A stretch of DNA of 64,000 nt from Planctomycetota bacterium (GTDB lineage Bacteria > Planctomycetota > Phycisphaerae > UBA1845 > PWPN01): the NCBI GenBank assembly GCA_022711465.1, contig JAKLEZ010000001.1, positions 496,001 to 560,000 on the forward strand. Direction: 5' to 3'. The position numbers were made by a program, and so were the translations under genes. The notes beneath the pieces were generated by a model. The model was not told the DNA's origin, did not search any database, and was given only the letters and a program-made list of their open reading frames with translations. Below are positions 24,213 to 34,014 of this stretch, in pieces (positions within the stretch are counted from its first letter, which is position 1; each line of letters opens with the position of its first letter).

Positions 24213-27200
24213 GCCCAGGAACCACGATCACGGCAGGCCGGTTCGGGCAGCTGACCGCCCGTCTGCCGTTGGCCGCCTTGACCATCCTGCTCCTGCTGGC
24301 CCCGCTCGCCTCGGCAGCCGAGTACTTCGTCAAGCTCGATGGAGACGACGAGGCCGCCGGCACAAGCCCCGATGCCGCCCTGCGCACCATCCAGAAAGGA
24401 GCAGACCGCCTTGCCCCCGGCGATACCCTGACCATCGCCCCGGGAGAGTACCCGCAGCGGTTCACCATGCGACGATCCGGCACGGCCGAGAAGCCCATCA
24501 CTATCCGGGCGGCCATCGCCCAGTTCTCTGTCATCCGAGGAAACGAGATCGTCAGGGGCTTCCGGAAGGTCGAGGGCATGCGCTTCATCTGGTCAATCCC
24601 CTGCAGTCGCCCCGTCTACCGAGTCCTGGAGCAGGACACGCAAACCACCTGTCTGGAGGCTCCGGCCCTGGTCGACATGGACCAGTTCAGGCGGTCTCAC
24701 CTGTATGACCCCCAAACGAAGATCCTGTACATCCACACCAGCGACGGCCAGCCCCCCGACCAGCACGTCATCGCCGCCACGGTCATCCCTGCCTACGGCG
24801 TGGAGATCACCGGAGAGTACGTCCACGTCGACGGCCTGGTGATCGAGGGCTTCTTTCCCACGCAAATGCGGGACGCGGGTCGGGGCTTCGGCATGTCGGT
24901 CACAGGCCGGCGGCACGAGATCCGACGATGCGCATTCCTGTTCAACGGCGGCGGAATCACCATCAACGCCAGGGAAAGCGTGATTCGCGACAACCTCTTG
25001 ATCGGCAATCTCAATCCGGGTTACGGCGAACTCGCCCAGATCTACTGCACGGGGCAGAGCGAGGGCGTGCGAATACTCAACAACACGCTCCTGAACGCCC
25101 AGATGTATGGTATCCGCAACTATGGTCAACCGTCGGATGGCGAGGTCACGGGCAACATCGTCAAGGACCATGCGATCGGCATCGACTTCAAGGCCAGCAA
25201 GGGCAAAAGATCTGCGCTACGCAACGTCTCTGTGGGCTGCAGCCACTTCAGCTGGTATTCCGGCGCGTTCGGAAGCGATCTCCAGGAAGACCACAACACC
25301 CTGCAGGCCCCCGGTTTCTGGGCCCAGGGTCCCCAACCATGGATGGGCAAGCACACCCTGTTCTTCGGACCTGACCAGGGCGATCCGCGATTCGCGGCCC
25401 CGGATCACCTCGACTACCGCCTGCAAACCGACAGCCCGTTTCGCGGCCGAGGACCGGACGGAGCCGATCTCGGCGCCCACCCCTTTGAGCCAAATGTGTT
25501 CTTCGTCGGTCCCGCGGGCAACAACGCCAACAGCGGACTGAGCGTCATCCAAGCCTTCAAAACCGTCGGCCGGGCGATGCACGAATGCCGTCCGGGCGTG
25601 ACCGTCTACCTGCTCGAGGGCGAGTACCGCGAGACGGTGCGCCCGGAGACATCCGGCACAGCGGAGAAGCCGGTGATGATCCGGGGGCGGACCCTTGGAT
25701 CGAACATCTCCGTCAACCGGCTCGACCTCAGCGGGCTGCAGCACGTGTGGGTGGACAACCTTGGGATCAAGGAAGGCGCCGTCCTCCGCGATGCGGCGAA
25801 TGTCAGGCTGGACCGCTGCCGCCTGCTCGCGGCCGCCGGCGATGCCCTCAGCGTCGAGAACGGAGCCGACATCTGGCTCCGTCGACTCAGCGTGTCCGGC
25901 GCCACCGGATCCGCGATCCGGCTGAGAGGCATCTCCAGAGACGTCAGAATCACCAGCTCAATCCTCCACGCCCCGGCCGGGCGATCGCTGGACACCAGCA
26001 TCGATCACACCCAAGGCCTGTTCTGCGAATACAACGACTACTCCTGCCCTCCCCCGCTGGCCATCGTCAACGGCCGGCCCGCCCAGGATCTGGCCGCCTT
26101 GCGGATGCTGACCGGCGGGGATCGACACAGCCTCACGGCCCAACCGCGATGGTCGGATCCGAATAGCCTCGCCTCGATCGAGCCGGATTCGCCGTGCGTG
26201 GCTGCCGGCGAATTGCGCTACAACATCGGAGCAGGCCAGACCGCGAGCAGACCGATCGAACCTCAGATGACCGAGATCCAACTTCGCGATGTGACGCCTA
26301 CGACCGCCAGCCTCACATGGTGGACGCCTCACACGTCGAACGCCACTTGGCGAGTACCGCTGGACTGGAGCGCCGATCATCCCGTCCACAGCGAGATCCA
26401 CTACGGAACGAACTCGACCGACAACGGTCGACAGTACTCGTTCGGCGACCTCTACCATCAGGTCACGCTGCGCGATCTCAGACCCGGTACGTTTTATCAG
26501 TTCAAGATCGTGATCCCCGACCGCCCATGGCGGGACAGCATCCGACAACCATACGCGGCAGCCGCCCCCCGAACCGGCTGGCGCGGAGCGGAAAGCCAGA
26601 CCCTGGCCTTCAAGACACCCGCGGTCGCCGAGTGGAAGCCGACGCGCCGAACGTTCTACGTCGCCCCCACGGGCAGCGAAGGCAATCCCGGCCTGGACGA
26701 ACGGGCCCCCACTACCCTCACCGCAGTCAGCGATCGCGTGCGCGCCGGCGACACGGTGGTCCTGCTCGACGGCATCTACCACGAGATGTTCGCCCCGGCG
26801 GCCAGCGGGACCCAGGACGCCCCCATCACGCTCAAGGCCCGATCACCCGGACGCGCCTGCCTGGATGGAAGTACATTCCTGCGGCCGGCCGCAATCGCCC
26901 TCTGCTGGAAGGACCAGATCGTCATCGACGGACTCGTCATCCGACGCTTCGCAGACAAGGCCTACGGCGACCGGGCGGGACTCTGCTCCAGCCAGGTGTT
27001 CCTCGCCCGGTGCGGCGAGATCACGCTCCAGAACTGCGTCCTGGCAGGCTGGGGCATCGGATACGGCAACGGCATCGTGGCTCGCGGTGGTGACCGAATC
27101 ACCGTCCAGAACTGCGTCATCACCGGATTCGCCCACGCCGCCAACGCCCGGCAGACCCGGGCATTCAACCTGATCGGCAACACCTGGTACGTGCCGCTGA

Positions 27201-27658
27201 TCGACTGCTTTAATCTCGATGGGCGAGTCGTCGTCAAGAACAACCTGTTCTTCGGCCAGGAACCACAGAAGGTGGCCAACTTCATCCCCATGGTCTGCAC
27301 TAAACGCCCAACCGAATCAGACTACAACGCGTTCTACTTCGGCCCCGGCAACGGGGCACGGTACATCGGCTATGGACTGAACCGCCGTCATGAACGCGAC
27401 ATGGGCGGCGTACGGCGCATCCAGCAGGAACTCGGCCTCGAGCAACACAGCCTGGAGGCAACCAGCGAAGACGTCCAGTTGTCGGGACCGGCACCCACTG
27501 AATACATGAACCCCTCGCTGCTCAACGCGTTCGGAAACCGGATCAGGTCGGGCGAGCTGATCCCGACGATGGAGATGTTCCAGTTGCCGGCCAAAAGCCG
27601 GCTCAGAACAGCGGGCGAGAACGGGCGGCCCATCGGAGCACAGCCTCCCGCCCGATGA
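24209..27658 (+). CDS. Giant secreted right-handed beta-helix protein with FN3-like insert
   Basis: 1,149 residues. The signal peptide ends PLASAAEYF. Three DUF1565-like N-caps each start a parallel beta-helix: YFVKLDGDDEAAGTSPDAAL (residue about 38), FFVGPAGNNANSGLS (about 430) and FYVAPTGSEGNPGLDE (about 815). Beta-helix rungs with short polar turns follow (AFNLIGNTWYVPLIDCFNLD). A fibronectin-III-like domain lies at about 687-790 (TEIQLRDVTPTTASLTWW ... LRPGTFYQFKIVIPD). Such proteins in planctomycetes bind or cleave complex polysaccharides, but I see no canonical lyase or hydrolase active-site signature. Translationally coupled to the preceding acetyltransferase gene. Confidence 0.85.
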   Translation: MSPGTTITAGRFGQLTARLPLAALTILLLLAPLASAAEYFVKLDGDDEAAGTSPDAALRTIQKGADRLAPGDTLTIAPGEYPQRFTMRRSGTAEKPITIRAAIAQFSVIRGNEIVRGFRKVEGMRFIWSIPCSRPVYRVLEQDTQTTCLEAPALVDMDQFRRSHLYDPQTKILYIHTSDGQPPDQHVIAATVIPAYGVEITGEYVHVDGLVIEGFFPTQMRDAGRGFGMSVTGRRHEIRRCAFLFNGGGITINARESVIRDNLLIGNLNPGYGELAQIYCTGQSEGVRILNNTLLNAQMYGIRNYGQPSDGEVTGNIVKDHAIGIDFKASKGKRSALRNVSVGCSHFSWYSGAFGSDLQEDHNTLQAPGFWAQGPQPWMGKHTLFFGPDQGDPRFAAPDHLDYRLQTDSPFRGRGPDGADLGAHPFEPNVFFVGPAGNNANSGLSVIQAFKTVGRAMHECRPGVTVYLLEGEYRETVRPETSGTAEKPVMIRGRTLGSNISVNRLDLSGLQHVWVDNLGIKEGAVLRDAANVRLDRCRLLAAAGDALSVENGADIWLRRLSVSGATGSAIRLRGISRDVRITSSILHAPAGRSLDTSIDHTQGLFCEYNDYSCPPPLAIVNGRPAQDLAALRMLTGGDRHSLTAQPRWSDPNSLASIEPDSPCVAAGELRYNIGAGQTASRPIEPQMTEIQLRDVTPTTASLTWWTPHTSNATWRVPLDWSADHPVHSEIHYGTNSTDNGRQYSFGDLYHQVTLRDLRPGTFYQFKIVIPDRPWRDSIRQPYAAAAPRTGWRGAESQTLAFKTPAVAEWKPTRRTFYVAPTGSEGNPGLDERAPTTLTAVSDRVRAGDTVVLLDGIYHEMFAPAASGTQDAPITLKARSPGRACLDGSTFLRPAAIALCWKDQIVIDGLVIRRFADKAYGDRAGLCSSQVFLARCGEITLQNCVLAGWGIGYGNGIVARGGDRITVQNCVITGFAHAANARQTRAFNLIGNTWYVPLIDCFNLDGRVVVKNNLFFGQEPQKVANFIPMVCTKRPTESDYNAFYFGPGNGARYIGYGLNRRHERDMGGVRRIQQELGLEQHSLEATSEDVQLSGPAPTEYMNPSLLNAFGNRIRSGELIPTMEMFQLPAKSRLRTAGENGRPIGAQPPAR

Positions 27659-28039
27659 CGGCTCGTGACCCGCGTCGCCTGGCCGATGGAAGCCCGAACC
27701 GGAGACGACTCCGGTCCGCATATCAGGCACCGGCCCACGCCCGCCCGATCCCGACGCGACGTGTCCTCATTATCGGCTGGCCGGCCCCCCGGGGAGCATC
27801 GCAACAACAAGGTGGGGCGGGCCCTCATAACCCGCACATTCCCTACCAACGCTCAAAAATGCCCCCATTCTCCAGCCGGCTCCGGGTTGCGTTTGACATT
27901 CATCCACAGATATCCCAAGTTTACACCCGGAGGTTCTGAAGGCGGGTGGAAGCAACCCCACGCCTTTGCAGAGACGTCCGGAACAGTGACGCCAAGCGGC
28001 CGCCCGACGGGCTGCGTCAATAGAACCAGGAGGGGCGAT
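27659..28039 (+). other. 381-bp intergenic region before the pectate-lyase gene
   Basis: No gene is supported here. A TTGACA hexamer is present at 27893-27898, with TTTACA 21 bp further on, which is a poor spacer; it may hold the -35 of a promoter for the downstream gene. A strong ribosome binding site AGGAGG at 28028-28033 fixes the downstream start at 28040. Confidence 0.35.
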
Positions 28040-30814
28040 ATGGGCGCCTTTTCGTGTGCATGGACCGTTCGTCGTATGGGAGTTGCACAGCTCTGCGGCT
28101 TCCTGATCATCGCCAATCTCGGCGGCACTTGCGAGGGCCCGGCTCTTCCGGTCCCTTCGCCGACCGGTAACGACGCGATCGATCCGGCCAGCACCGACAG
28201 CACCGACAGCAACGTCGATGACGACCCGACCGATAATCAGGTCGCCGGATCGACGCCGACCCTGCCCATCGGCCAGGTCCGCGCCCAACCGACTGGCATG
28301 ACCGCCGCCGCCGTCGCCGCCCATCAGATCGACCTGACCTGGAAAGACAACTCCGCCGACGAAGAGGGTTTCCTGCTCCAGAGATACTCCGCCGACTCAG
28401 GATGGACCGATCACGCCACGCTGGCCGCGGACACGGTCACTTACTCGGATACCGACATTGCCGTCGAGACAAACTACTGCTACAGGGTGCTGGCCTTCAA
28501 GGGCGCCGAGCGAACGGCCCCCTCACCCTTGGCCTGTACCAAGACCGCCCTGTTCGATGGCACCGGCAATCCCGCGAATCCCGCGACCACCGGCAGCGTT
28601 CCGCAAGGAGCTCCCACCGCTCTGACCACGACCCTCTCCGAGGCCAACGGAGTCCTGCTCAACTGGCAGGACAACTGCTCGAACGAGGAGGGGTTCAGGA
28701 TTCGTCGATTTGTCCCCGGCGGCGACTGGACGGACTATGCGACGGTCGCGGCGAACAGCACCAGCTACGTGGACACCAGTGTGGTCGCGGGAACGAGCTA
28801 CTGTTATCGCGTTCTGGCGTTCAAAGGCTCGGCCCAGACGGGAGCGACGGGCGTTGCCTGCGCCTCGCCGGTAACCGATGGTACAGAACCCGATCCTGGC
28901 ACAAACCCGTCAATACTTCCCGACGGCATTCCCAGTAATGTCGTCGTGACCGCCGTGGGACCCGATCAGATCCAAATCCAGTGGCAGGACAACTCCTCGA
29001 ACGAAGACGGCTTCAGAATCACGAGATACACCGCCAACGACGGCTGGGTCGACCTGGCCGAGACCGCCGCCGGTGTCACGCAGTACACGGATCAGGGTCT
29101 GCAGGCCAAGACCAGCTACTGCTATCGGATCGCCGCCTTCAACGGCAACGGTACGACCACTTCCACAACCCTGAAGTGCGCGGCCACTCCGGAAGCCCCA
29201 GCGACCCCCGGCGACGAGCCGACCACCGACACAACGACCGACGACGGAGCGTGTTACGTCAACTGCGCCAGTCCCGCCCCCTACCGGGCATTCCCGAGCG
29301 CGGAGGGCTTCGGCGCCCAGACCCAAGGCGGCCGCGGGGGCCGGATCCTGCAGGTCACGACACTCGCCGACTACGATACCGACACTAACCCGCCCGAGGC
29401 GGTCATTCCGGGTAGCCTCCGCTGGGCACTGCAGGCCCAGACGGGACCACGAATCATCGTGTTTACCGTCGGCGGCACCATCTCGCTCAAGGGCACTCTG
29501 GACCTGGTGGGCGAAGCCGGCAGCTACGTGACCATCGCCGGCCAAACCGCACCCGGAGACGGCATTCAGCTCGGCGGATGGGGAATCCTGATCAAGAGCG
29601 GTGCTCACGACATCATCATTCGCCACCTGCGCGTCCGCCCGACCATGCCGTCGACCATCATCAACGACCCCTGCTACGTGGGCTTCCAGAAGAAAGCCCT
29701 GCAGATCTACGGCAAGGCCAACGTCGGAGACAGCCATGACATCATCCTCGACCATTGCTCGTTCGAGTGGGGACTCGACTCCTCCGTAGGCATCCGAGAT
29801 GCGAGAAGGGTGACCATGCAATGGTGCATTATCGGGGAGGGTTCGGTATACGGTGATGCTCTCCCGGCCGGCGTCTATGCCGGCAATCCCGCGCTCGCTC
29901 GCCCCGGGACCCCCAGCCAGGGCATGACCGTGGACTCGCAGACCCGATACGACGACTTCCTGACCGTCCACCATTCACTGTTCATCCACAACAGCCACCG
30001 AAACATGGGTATGGGCTCGAACGGATGCGTGGTCGAGTTCATCAACAACTTCGTGTACAATCACAATGCCGGCGCCTTTGCCTCCCAGGTCAAGGGCATC
30101 AAGGAAACCACCCGGCTCAACTTCATCGGCAACTCCTATCTCAGCGGCCCCAGCCGTCCTGAGAAGTGGCATCAACGCCCGCTGGCACTCACCGAGTACA
30201 ACGATGTGGAACACAATGAGAATGACACCCCGACCAGTCACTGCTTCTACGTGCAGGACAATCTGGACAACTACTTCCGCACCAGGACATCCGATCCCGA
30301 GTGGGCGGTGGCGGCCTGGGTCCATTGGCCGGGCTACGATACCCCGCCCGTGCCTCCGTACGTGAGCAGCTACTTCTTCAACCCGCTGCCCGAACTCTAC
30401 CGAACCACCAGCCCGTTTGCCGGGGCAGCCGTTCCAGTCACCGTGCACGCGGCGAGCACGCTCGAATCCAGACTCGCCCCGGCAGTGGGCGCCACCCTGC
30501 CTCGCCGTGACTCGGTCGACAACCGCCTGATCAACGAGTGGCACACCAGAACCGGCGCCCAGGGTATTGGCGGCAACCAGCAAGAACCTGCATGGGATGT
30601 CAACGGCAAACTGATTCGTAGCGGCTGCGATCCTCTGCCCACGCTGAGTTCAGGCACGCCGCCGGCCGACACGGACCGCGACGGAATGTCCGACGACTGG
30701 GAGATCGCCCAAGGACTGAATCCCAACAGCGCGGCCGACGCCAAGGCGGACCCGGATAGCGACGGGTACACCAATATCGAGGAGTATCTCAACTACCTCG
30801 CCGGCGAGGAATAA
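28040..30814 (+). CDS. Secreted pectate-lyase-like protein with three FN3 domains
   Basis: About 924 residues; the ATG at 28040 has AGGAGG 6 nt upstream. The N-terminus carries a signal (GVAQLCGFLIIANLGGTC) that resembles a lipobox. Three FN3 domains of about 85 residues follow (about 77-160, 189-274, 293-380), each with a WxDN(S/C)xxEEGF strand and SYCYRVLAF-type ending. A PL1/pectate-lyase-type beta-helix occupies about 414-850 (PSAEGFGAQTQGGRGGRIL, VTIAGQTAPGDGIQLGG, IIIRHLRVRP, RNMGMGSNGCVVEFINNFVY). The C-terminal 50 residues form a Ca-binding thrombospondin-3-like repeat (DTDRDGMSDDWEIAQGLNP, ADPDSDGYTNIEEYLN). It probably binds and cleaves pectin-like uronan outside the cell. Confidence 0.88.
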   Translation: MGAFSCAWTVRRMGVAQLCGFLIIANLGGTCEGPALPVPSPTGNDAIDPASTDSTDSNVDDDPTDNQVAGSTPTLPIGQVRAQPTGMTAAAVAAHQIDLTWKDNSADEEGFLLQRYSADSGWTDHATLAADTVTYSDTDIAVETNYCYRVLAFKGAERTAPSPLACTKTALFDGTGNPANPATTGSVPQGAPTALTTTLSEANGVLLNWQDNCSNEEGFRIRRFVPGGDWTDYATVAANSTSYVDTSVVAGTSYCYRVLAFKGSAQTGATGVACASPVTDGTEPDPGTNPSILPDGIPSNVVVTAVGPDQIQIQWQDNSSNEDGFRITRYTANDGWVDLAETAAGVTQYTDQGLQAKTSYCYRIAAFNGNGTTTSTTLKCAATPEAPATPGDEPTTDTTTDDGACYVNCASPAPYRAFPSAEGFGAQTQGGRGGRILQVTTLADYDTDTNPPEAVIPGSLRWALQAQTGPRIIVFTVGGTISLKGTLDLVGEAGSYVTIAGQTAPGDGIQLGGWGILIKSGAHDIIIRHLRVRPTMPSTIINDPCYVGFQKKALQIYGKANVGDSHDIILDHCSFEWGLDSSVGIRDARRVTMQWCIIGEGSVYGDALPAGVYAGNPALARPGTPSQGMTVDSQTRYDDFLTVHHSLFIHNSHRNMGMGSNGCVVEFINNFVYNHNAGAFASQVKGIKETTRLNFIGNSYLSGPSRPEKWHQRPLALTEYNDVEHNENDTPTSHCFYVQDNLDNYFRTRTSDPEWAVAAWVHWPGYDTPPVPPYVSSYFFNPLPELYRTTSPFAGAAVPVTVHAASTLESRLAPAVGATLPRRDSVDNRLINEWHTRTGAQGIGGNQQEPAWDVNGKLIRSGCDPLPTLSSGTPPADTDRDGMSDDWEIAQGLNPNSAADAKADPDSDGYTNIEEYLNYLAGEE

Positions 30815-30881
30815 CCGAGTCGGCCCGATCGCAGCCGCGGCGGGCGCGCGGACCCACCGTTCGACTCGAAGCCGCCGTCCC

Positions 30882-31775
30882 TCAGGATCGGGCGGCGGGA
30901 TCGGAGGTCAGATCGGCAACAACCTGCTCGATGGTGGAGAATGGGTAGCGGGAAAAGAGACGGCGGAGTTTGGAGAGGGTGTGCTTCCGCCAAAGGCGTT
31001 GATGATAGTTGAAGAAGGCGTAACTGAGCCGCTGCTTCAGGCCCATGCCCGGCAGCGGCTCGATCACGGGGTCGGTGATGACCTCGTAGGGATGCAGGTA
31101 CACAACGGCCGGTAGCCCCTCAGCGTGCAGCCGCCGAAAGGCCGAATCAGTAAGCCATAGGGGAAAGTGCCGCAGGTAGCCCCCGCCGCAAACCGGCCAG
31201 CGCCGCCCCAGCCAGGTGACCGTGCTCATCGGCAGCTCCCACAGCGTCCGGCCGTCAGCAGCACGATACTGGTACAAGCCCCGAGACCCCGCCGGTATGC
31301 CGTAGCGCCGGCCCTGGAAGGGATAGATCGAAGAGTCGTATTTGAAGCCCAGATCAACCAGAATGTCGAGCGCCCAGAGCGTGGACTCGACGATCGAGAA
31401 GGCCACCGCGCGGTGAGCGTCGGCCGTCCGGCCGGCGATATCCTCGACCAGTTTCTTGGCCCGCTCGATCGACTGCCGAAACTGCGGCGGGCTCTGCCGG
31501 TAGATGTGCAAATGATAGTAGCCGTGGATCCCCAGGTGATGACCCTGGGCGGCAATCCGGCGAACCAGATCGGGGAAATGCTCCGCGATCTCGCCCAGAA
31601 TGAAGAACGTCGCCTGGACCCGACATTCCGCCAGCAACTCCAGAACGCGATCCGTGGCCCGAACGGCCTCCTCCGCGGGGGGAACGATGCGATCCTGAAA
31701 ATCCAGGGCAAGCTGGTCGTGGTAATCCTCCACGTCGACCGACATGACGTTCACGATCGTGTCCGTCTTCATCAT
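30882..31775 (-). CDS. Polysaccharide deacetylase with DUF3473-type C-terminus
   Basis: 297 residues from the ATG at 31775, overlapping the upstream TGA by one base (TGATG). The NodB fold begins NVMSVDVEDYHDQLA, carries ATFFILGEIAEHFPDLVRRI and the metal-binding HLGIHGYYHLH. The C-terminal part (VVYLHPYEVITDP, LKQRLSYAFFNYH) matches the DUF3473 extension of deacetylases found in exosortase/EPS loci. It would remove acetyl groups from N-acetylated sugars of the polymer made by this locus. It is the last gene of the long minus-strand EPS run and ends facing the pectate-lyase gene across 67 bp. Confidence 0.9.
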   Translation of the reverse strand: MMKTDTIVNVMSVDVEDYHDQLALDFQDRIVPPAEEAVRATDRVLELLAECRVQATFFILGEIAEHFPDLVRRIAAQGHHLGIHGYYHLHIYRQSPPQFRQSIERAKKLVEDIAGRTADAHRAVAFSIVESTLWALDILVDLGFKYDSSIYPFQGRRYGIPAGSRGLYQYRAADGRTLWELPMSTVTWLGRRWPVCGGGYLRHFPLWLTDSAFRRLHAEGLPAVVYLHPYEVITDPVIEPLPGMGLKQRLSYAFFNYHQRLWRKHTLSKLRRLFSRYPFSTIEQVVADLTSDPAARS

Positions 31776-32974
31776 CAGTGACGAGCCTGCTCCAGCCGGT
31801 AGCGGAACGCACGCTCCCGGGCGTTCAACATGATCAGCCCGTTCTCCAGAAGATAGCCGATCATAGGGCCGGGATCGCGGAGCGACCAGAGGTTGTCCGT
31901 GGTGCTGGGATCGAAGAAGTTGAAGAAGCTCGGCCTGGTCCTGAACCGCTGCCCCCTCGTGGTCAGGAACCAAAGCGCATCGCCGGCCAGAAAACGAAGA
32001 TAGCGGTCGGTCTTATACTCGAGCACCGGCCGGACCTTCTCGCCGCAGGCCATGCGGTGGAGAATCTCCGGAAAATCGACACCGGCGATGGCACACATCC
32101 GGAAGCTCTCCGGGAACCGAGGGTTGATCTCCATGATCTTCGGCGCGTTGTCGCGCACGTCATGGATGAAGTCGAAATCGCACATCCCAAACCAGCCGAT
32201 GCCGCGGGCCAGCCTGGCCGCGTGATCCAGCAGCTCCGGGTAGCGGACACTCTTGTTCAACACACTGGAGCCCCCGGCAGGCGGATAGTATCGAATCTTG
32301 TTGTAGGCCACTCCCGCCAGCAGCGTCCCGTCCCGGTCGAGAATGATGTCCGCCTTGTACTGCATGCCGGTGTGCGGGATGAGCTCCTGTACAAATGTCC
32401 GCCCGAAGGCCCGGAACACCTCGTCATACGTCCGAATCAGCTCGCCCTGGTCGTGAACGTAGTGAATGCCCCGGGCACCGTTCGCGACGGCCGGCTTCAC
32501 CAGAACCGGGTACTCGACCTCGCGGGCGATCTGATCCAGAGCCCGCTCCTCGGGATACCAGGTGTTGGGCAGAGGCACGCCACAGCGGGCCGCCGCCTTC
32601 ATGGTCTCAACCTTGTCTCGGCCGAGCCGAAACGTGTCGTAGGGCACGACCACGAACTTCGAATACCGCGCAAACTCATCCCGATGCTGGGAGACAAGGC
32701 CGGTCACGATATCACCAAGCGGCACGATCATCTCGAACCGCCGGCGCCGGACGAGCCTGAGCAGAAAGGCCAGGCAGGCATCCGGTTCGTGCACCTCGCT
32801 GGGCATGGCAATCCGCTCACGAACCGACCGAGAGTAGTACGACGCGCAGCAGCGCCTGCTGGACGCGGCCACCACCCGGAAGCCGCGGCGATGAAACGAC
32901 TCGGCCACGGGCAGCGAGCTCTTGGCCTCGGCCTCGAACACCAGGATTTCAGGACGCTTGGACACGCGGGGCAC
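31775..32974 (-). CDS. ATP-grasp family ligase
   Basis: 399 residues. The pre-ATP-grasp domain begins EILVFEAEAKSSLPVAESFHRRGF. The ATP-grasp core shows YPVLVKPAVANGARGIHYVH (ATP-binding Lys), FVQELIPHTGMQYKADIILD, and the Mg-binding KIMEINPRFPESFRMC. Related carbamoyl-phosphate-synthase-like ATP-grasp proteins in EPS loci join an amino acid or carboxylate to another molecule. The substrate here is unknown, though an amino-acid decoration of the polymer is plausible beside the AsnB-like gene. It overlaps the downstream deacetylase start and follows another deacetylase by 6 nt. Confidence 0.85.
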   Translation of the reverse strand: MPRVSKRPEILVFEAEAKSSLPVAESFHRRGFRVVAASSRRCCASYYSRSVRERIAMPSEVHEPDACLAFLLRLVRRRRFEMIVPLGDIVTGLVSQHRDEFARYSKFVVVPYDTFRLGRDKVETMKAAARCGVPLPNTWYPEERALDQIAREVEYPVLVKPAVANGARGIHYVHDQGELIRTYDEVFRAFGRTFVQELIPHTGMQYKADIILDRDGTLLAGVAYNKIRYYPPAGGSSVLNKSVRYPELLDHAARLARGIGWFGMCDFDFIHDVRDNAPKIMEINPRFPESFRMCAIAGVDFPEILHRMACGEKVRPVLEYKTDRYLRFLAGDALWFLTTRGQRFRTRPSFFNFFDPSTTDNLWSLRDPGPMIGYLLENGLIMLNARERAFRYRLEQARH

Positions 32975-32980
32975 GAACCT

Positions 32981-33973
32981 CTACCCGAGAAGCCAGAGAA
33001 GCAGGACAACCACCATGCTCGCCGCCAGTACCCCGGCGATCAGGACCATACGCCGCATGGACAGGTGCCCACCGGGAATGAACCGGAGAATGACCTTCCG
33101 AAGCGGCAGCCACCAGGCCGGCCCCAGAATCCGCCCGGGCAGCCGTTTGATGAACGAAAGCGGTCGGCGCTGGGCAATCCCCCACGGACTCATCGCGGTG
33201 ACAAACTGACCAAGCGTGAACTCACCCTCAACATTGACTCGGTGCAGACCGTAGCGGTTCGAGCCCGGGCGGACAAAACCCGGGTTGGAGACCCACACCG
33301 CCCGGTAACCCACTTCCCGGGCTATCTGCATGACCTTCGCACTCCACCAGTTGCCCGGAATGGCGAGATACTCGACCGGACGAGAAAGAAGCTGCTCGAG
33401 CTCCCGCTTGGACCCGGCCAGTTCGCTGCGAATCTCATCCTCCGCCAGACCGCGGAGCGGCCGGTGAGTCACACTGTGCGATTCGAACTCGACGACACCC
33501 CCATCCAGAGCCTTCATCTCCTCTTCCGTCAGCCGGGGTTCGTATCCCGCGCCAACGTCGAATACGTAGGCGGATGGATCCGTGGTGACGAACACGGTGG
33601 CCTTGGCTCCGAAACGCGCCAGCAAGGGAGCGGCCAGCGAGGCGACACTCCGGCAACCGTCATCGAAGGTGATCAGCACCGCCCGCCGCGGCATGGGCAG
33701 TTCCCCGGCGGCGAACGCCCGCACCTGGCCGGCAGAGACGCACTCATACCCGGCCGACTTCAGGTATTCCAGCTGCGCCTCAAAAGCACCCACGGGCAGA
33801 GCGAAGACGCGCTCCGTACCCCAAACCGAGCGATGGGCCTCCCCAGGGCTCAGGCGATGGTACATGAGACATACGAGCCGCGGACTGCGAGCCTCCCACA
33901 GGCAGAGCCCGACCAGCCCGAGAACCGACAGGGCCAGAACCGATGCGAGAATGATGACTAAACCGTGAAGCAT
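32981..33973 (-). CDS. Polysaccharide deacetylase flanked by two membrane helices
   Basis: 330 residues. An N-terminal helix (LVIILASVLALSVLGLVGL) and a C-terminal helix (MVLIAGVLAASMVVVLLLWL) bracket a NodB domain. NodB motifs are VLITFDDGCRSVA (catalytic and metal Asp) and VEFESHSVTHRPL (metal His pair). The third motif reads EYLAIPGNWWS, a departure from the usual RxPxG. Both ends would lie in the cytoplasm and the catalytic domain in the periplasm. It forms a tandem pair with the next gene upstream, which has the same layout. Confidence 0.88.
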   Translation of the reverse strand: MLHGLVIILASVLALSVLGLVGLCLWEARSPRLVCLMYHRLSPGEAHRSVWGTERVFALPVGAFEAQLEYLKSAGYECVSAGQVRAFAAGELPMPRRAVLITFDDGCRSVASLAAPLLARFGAKATVFVTTDPSAYVFDVGAGYEPRLTEEEMKALDGGVVEFESHSVTHRPLRGLAEDEIRSELAGSKRELEQLLSRPVEYLAIPGNWWSAKVMQIAREVGYRAVWVSNPGFVRPGSNRYGLHRVNVEGEFTLGQFVTAMSPWGIAQRRPLSFIKRLPGRILGPAWWLPLRKVILRFIPGGHLSMRRMVLIAGVLAASMVVVLLLWLLG

Positions 33974-34014
33974 GCGGGCTCAGATCAGCACGGCGCTCCG
34001 GCGTCCTCGTCCCC

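Noticed and set aside
31778..33961. Plus-strand frame of 727 codons, and another of 685 codons at 39171-41228
   Set aside because: Both are opposite clear ATP-grasp, deacetylase and glycosyltransferase genes, and their translations show no domain or plausible start site.
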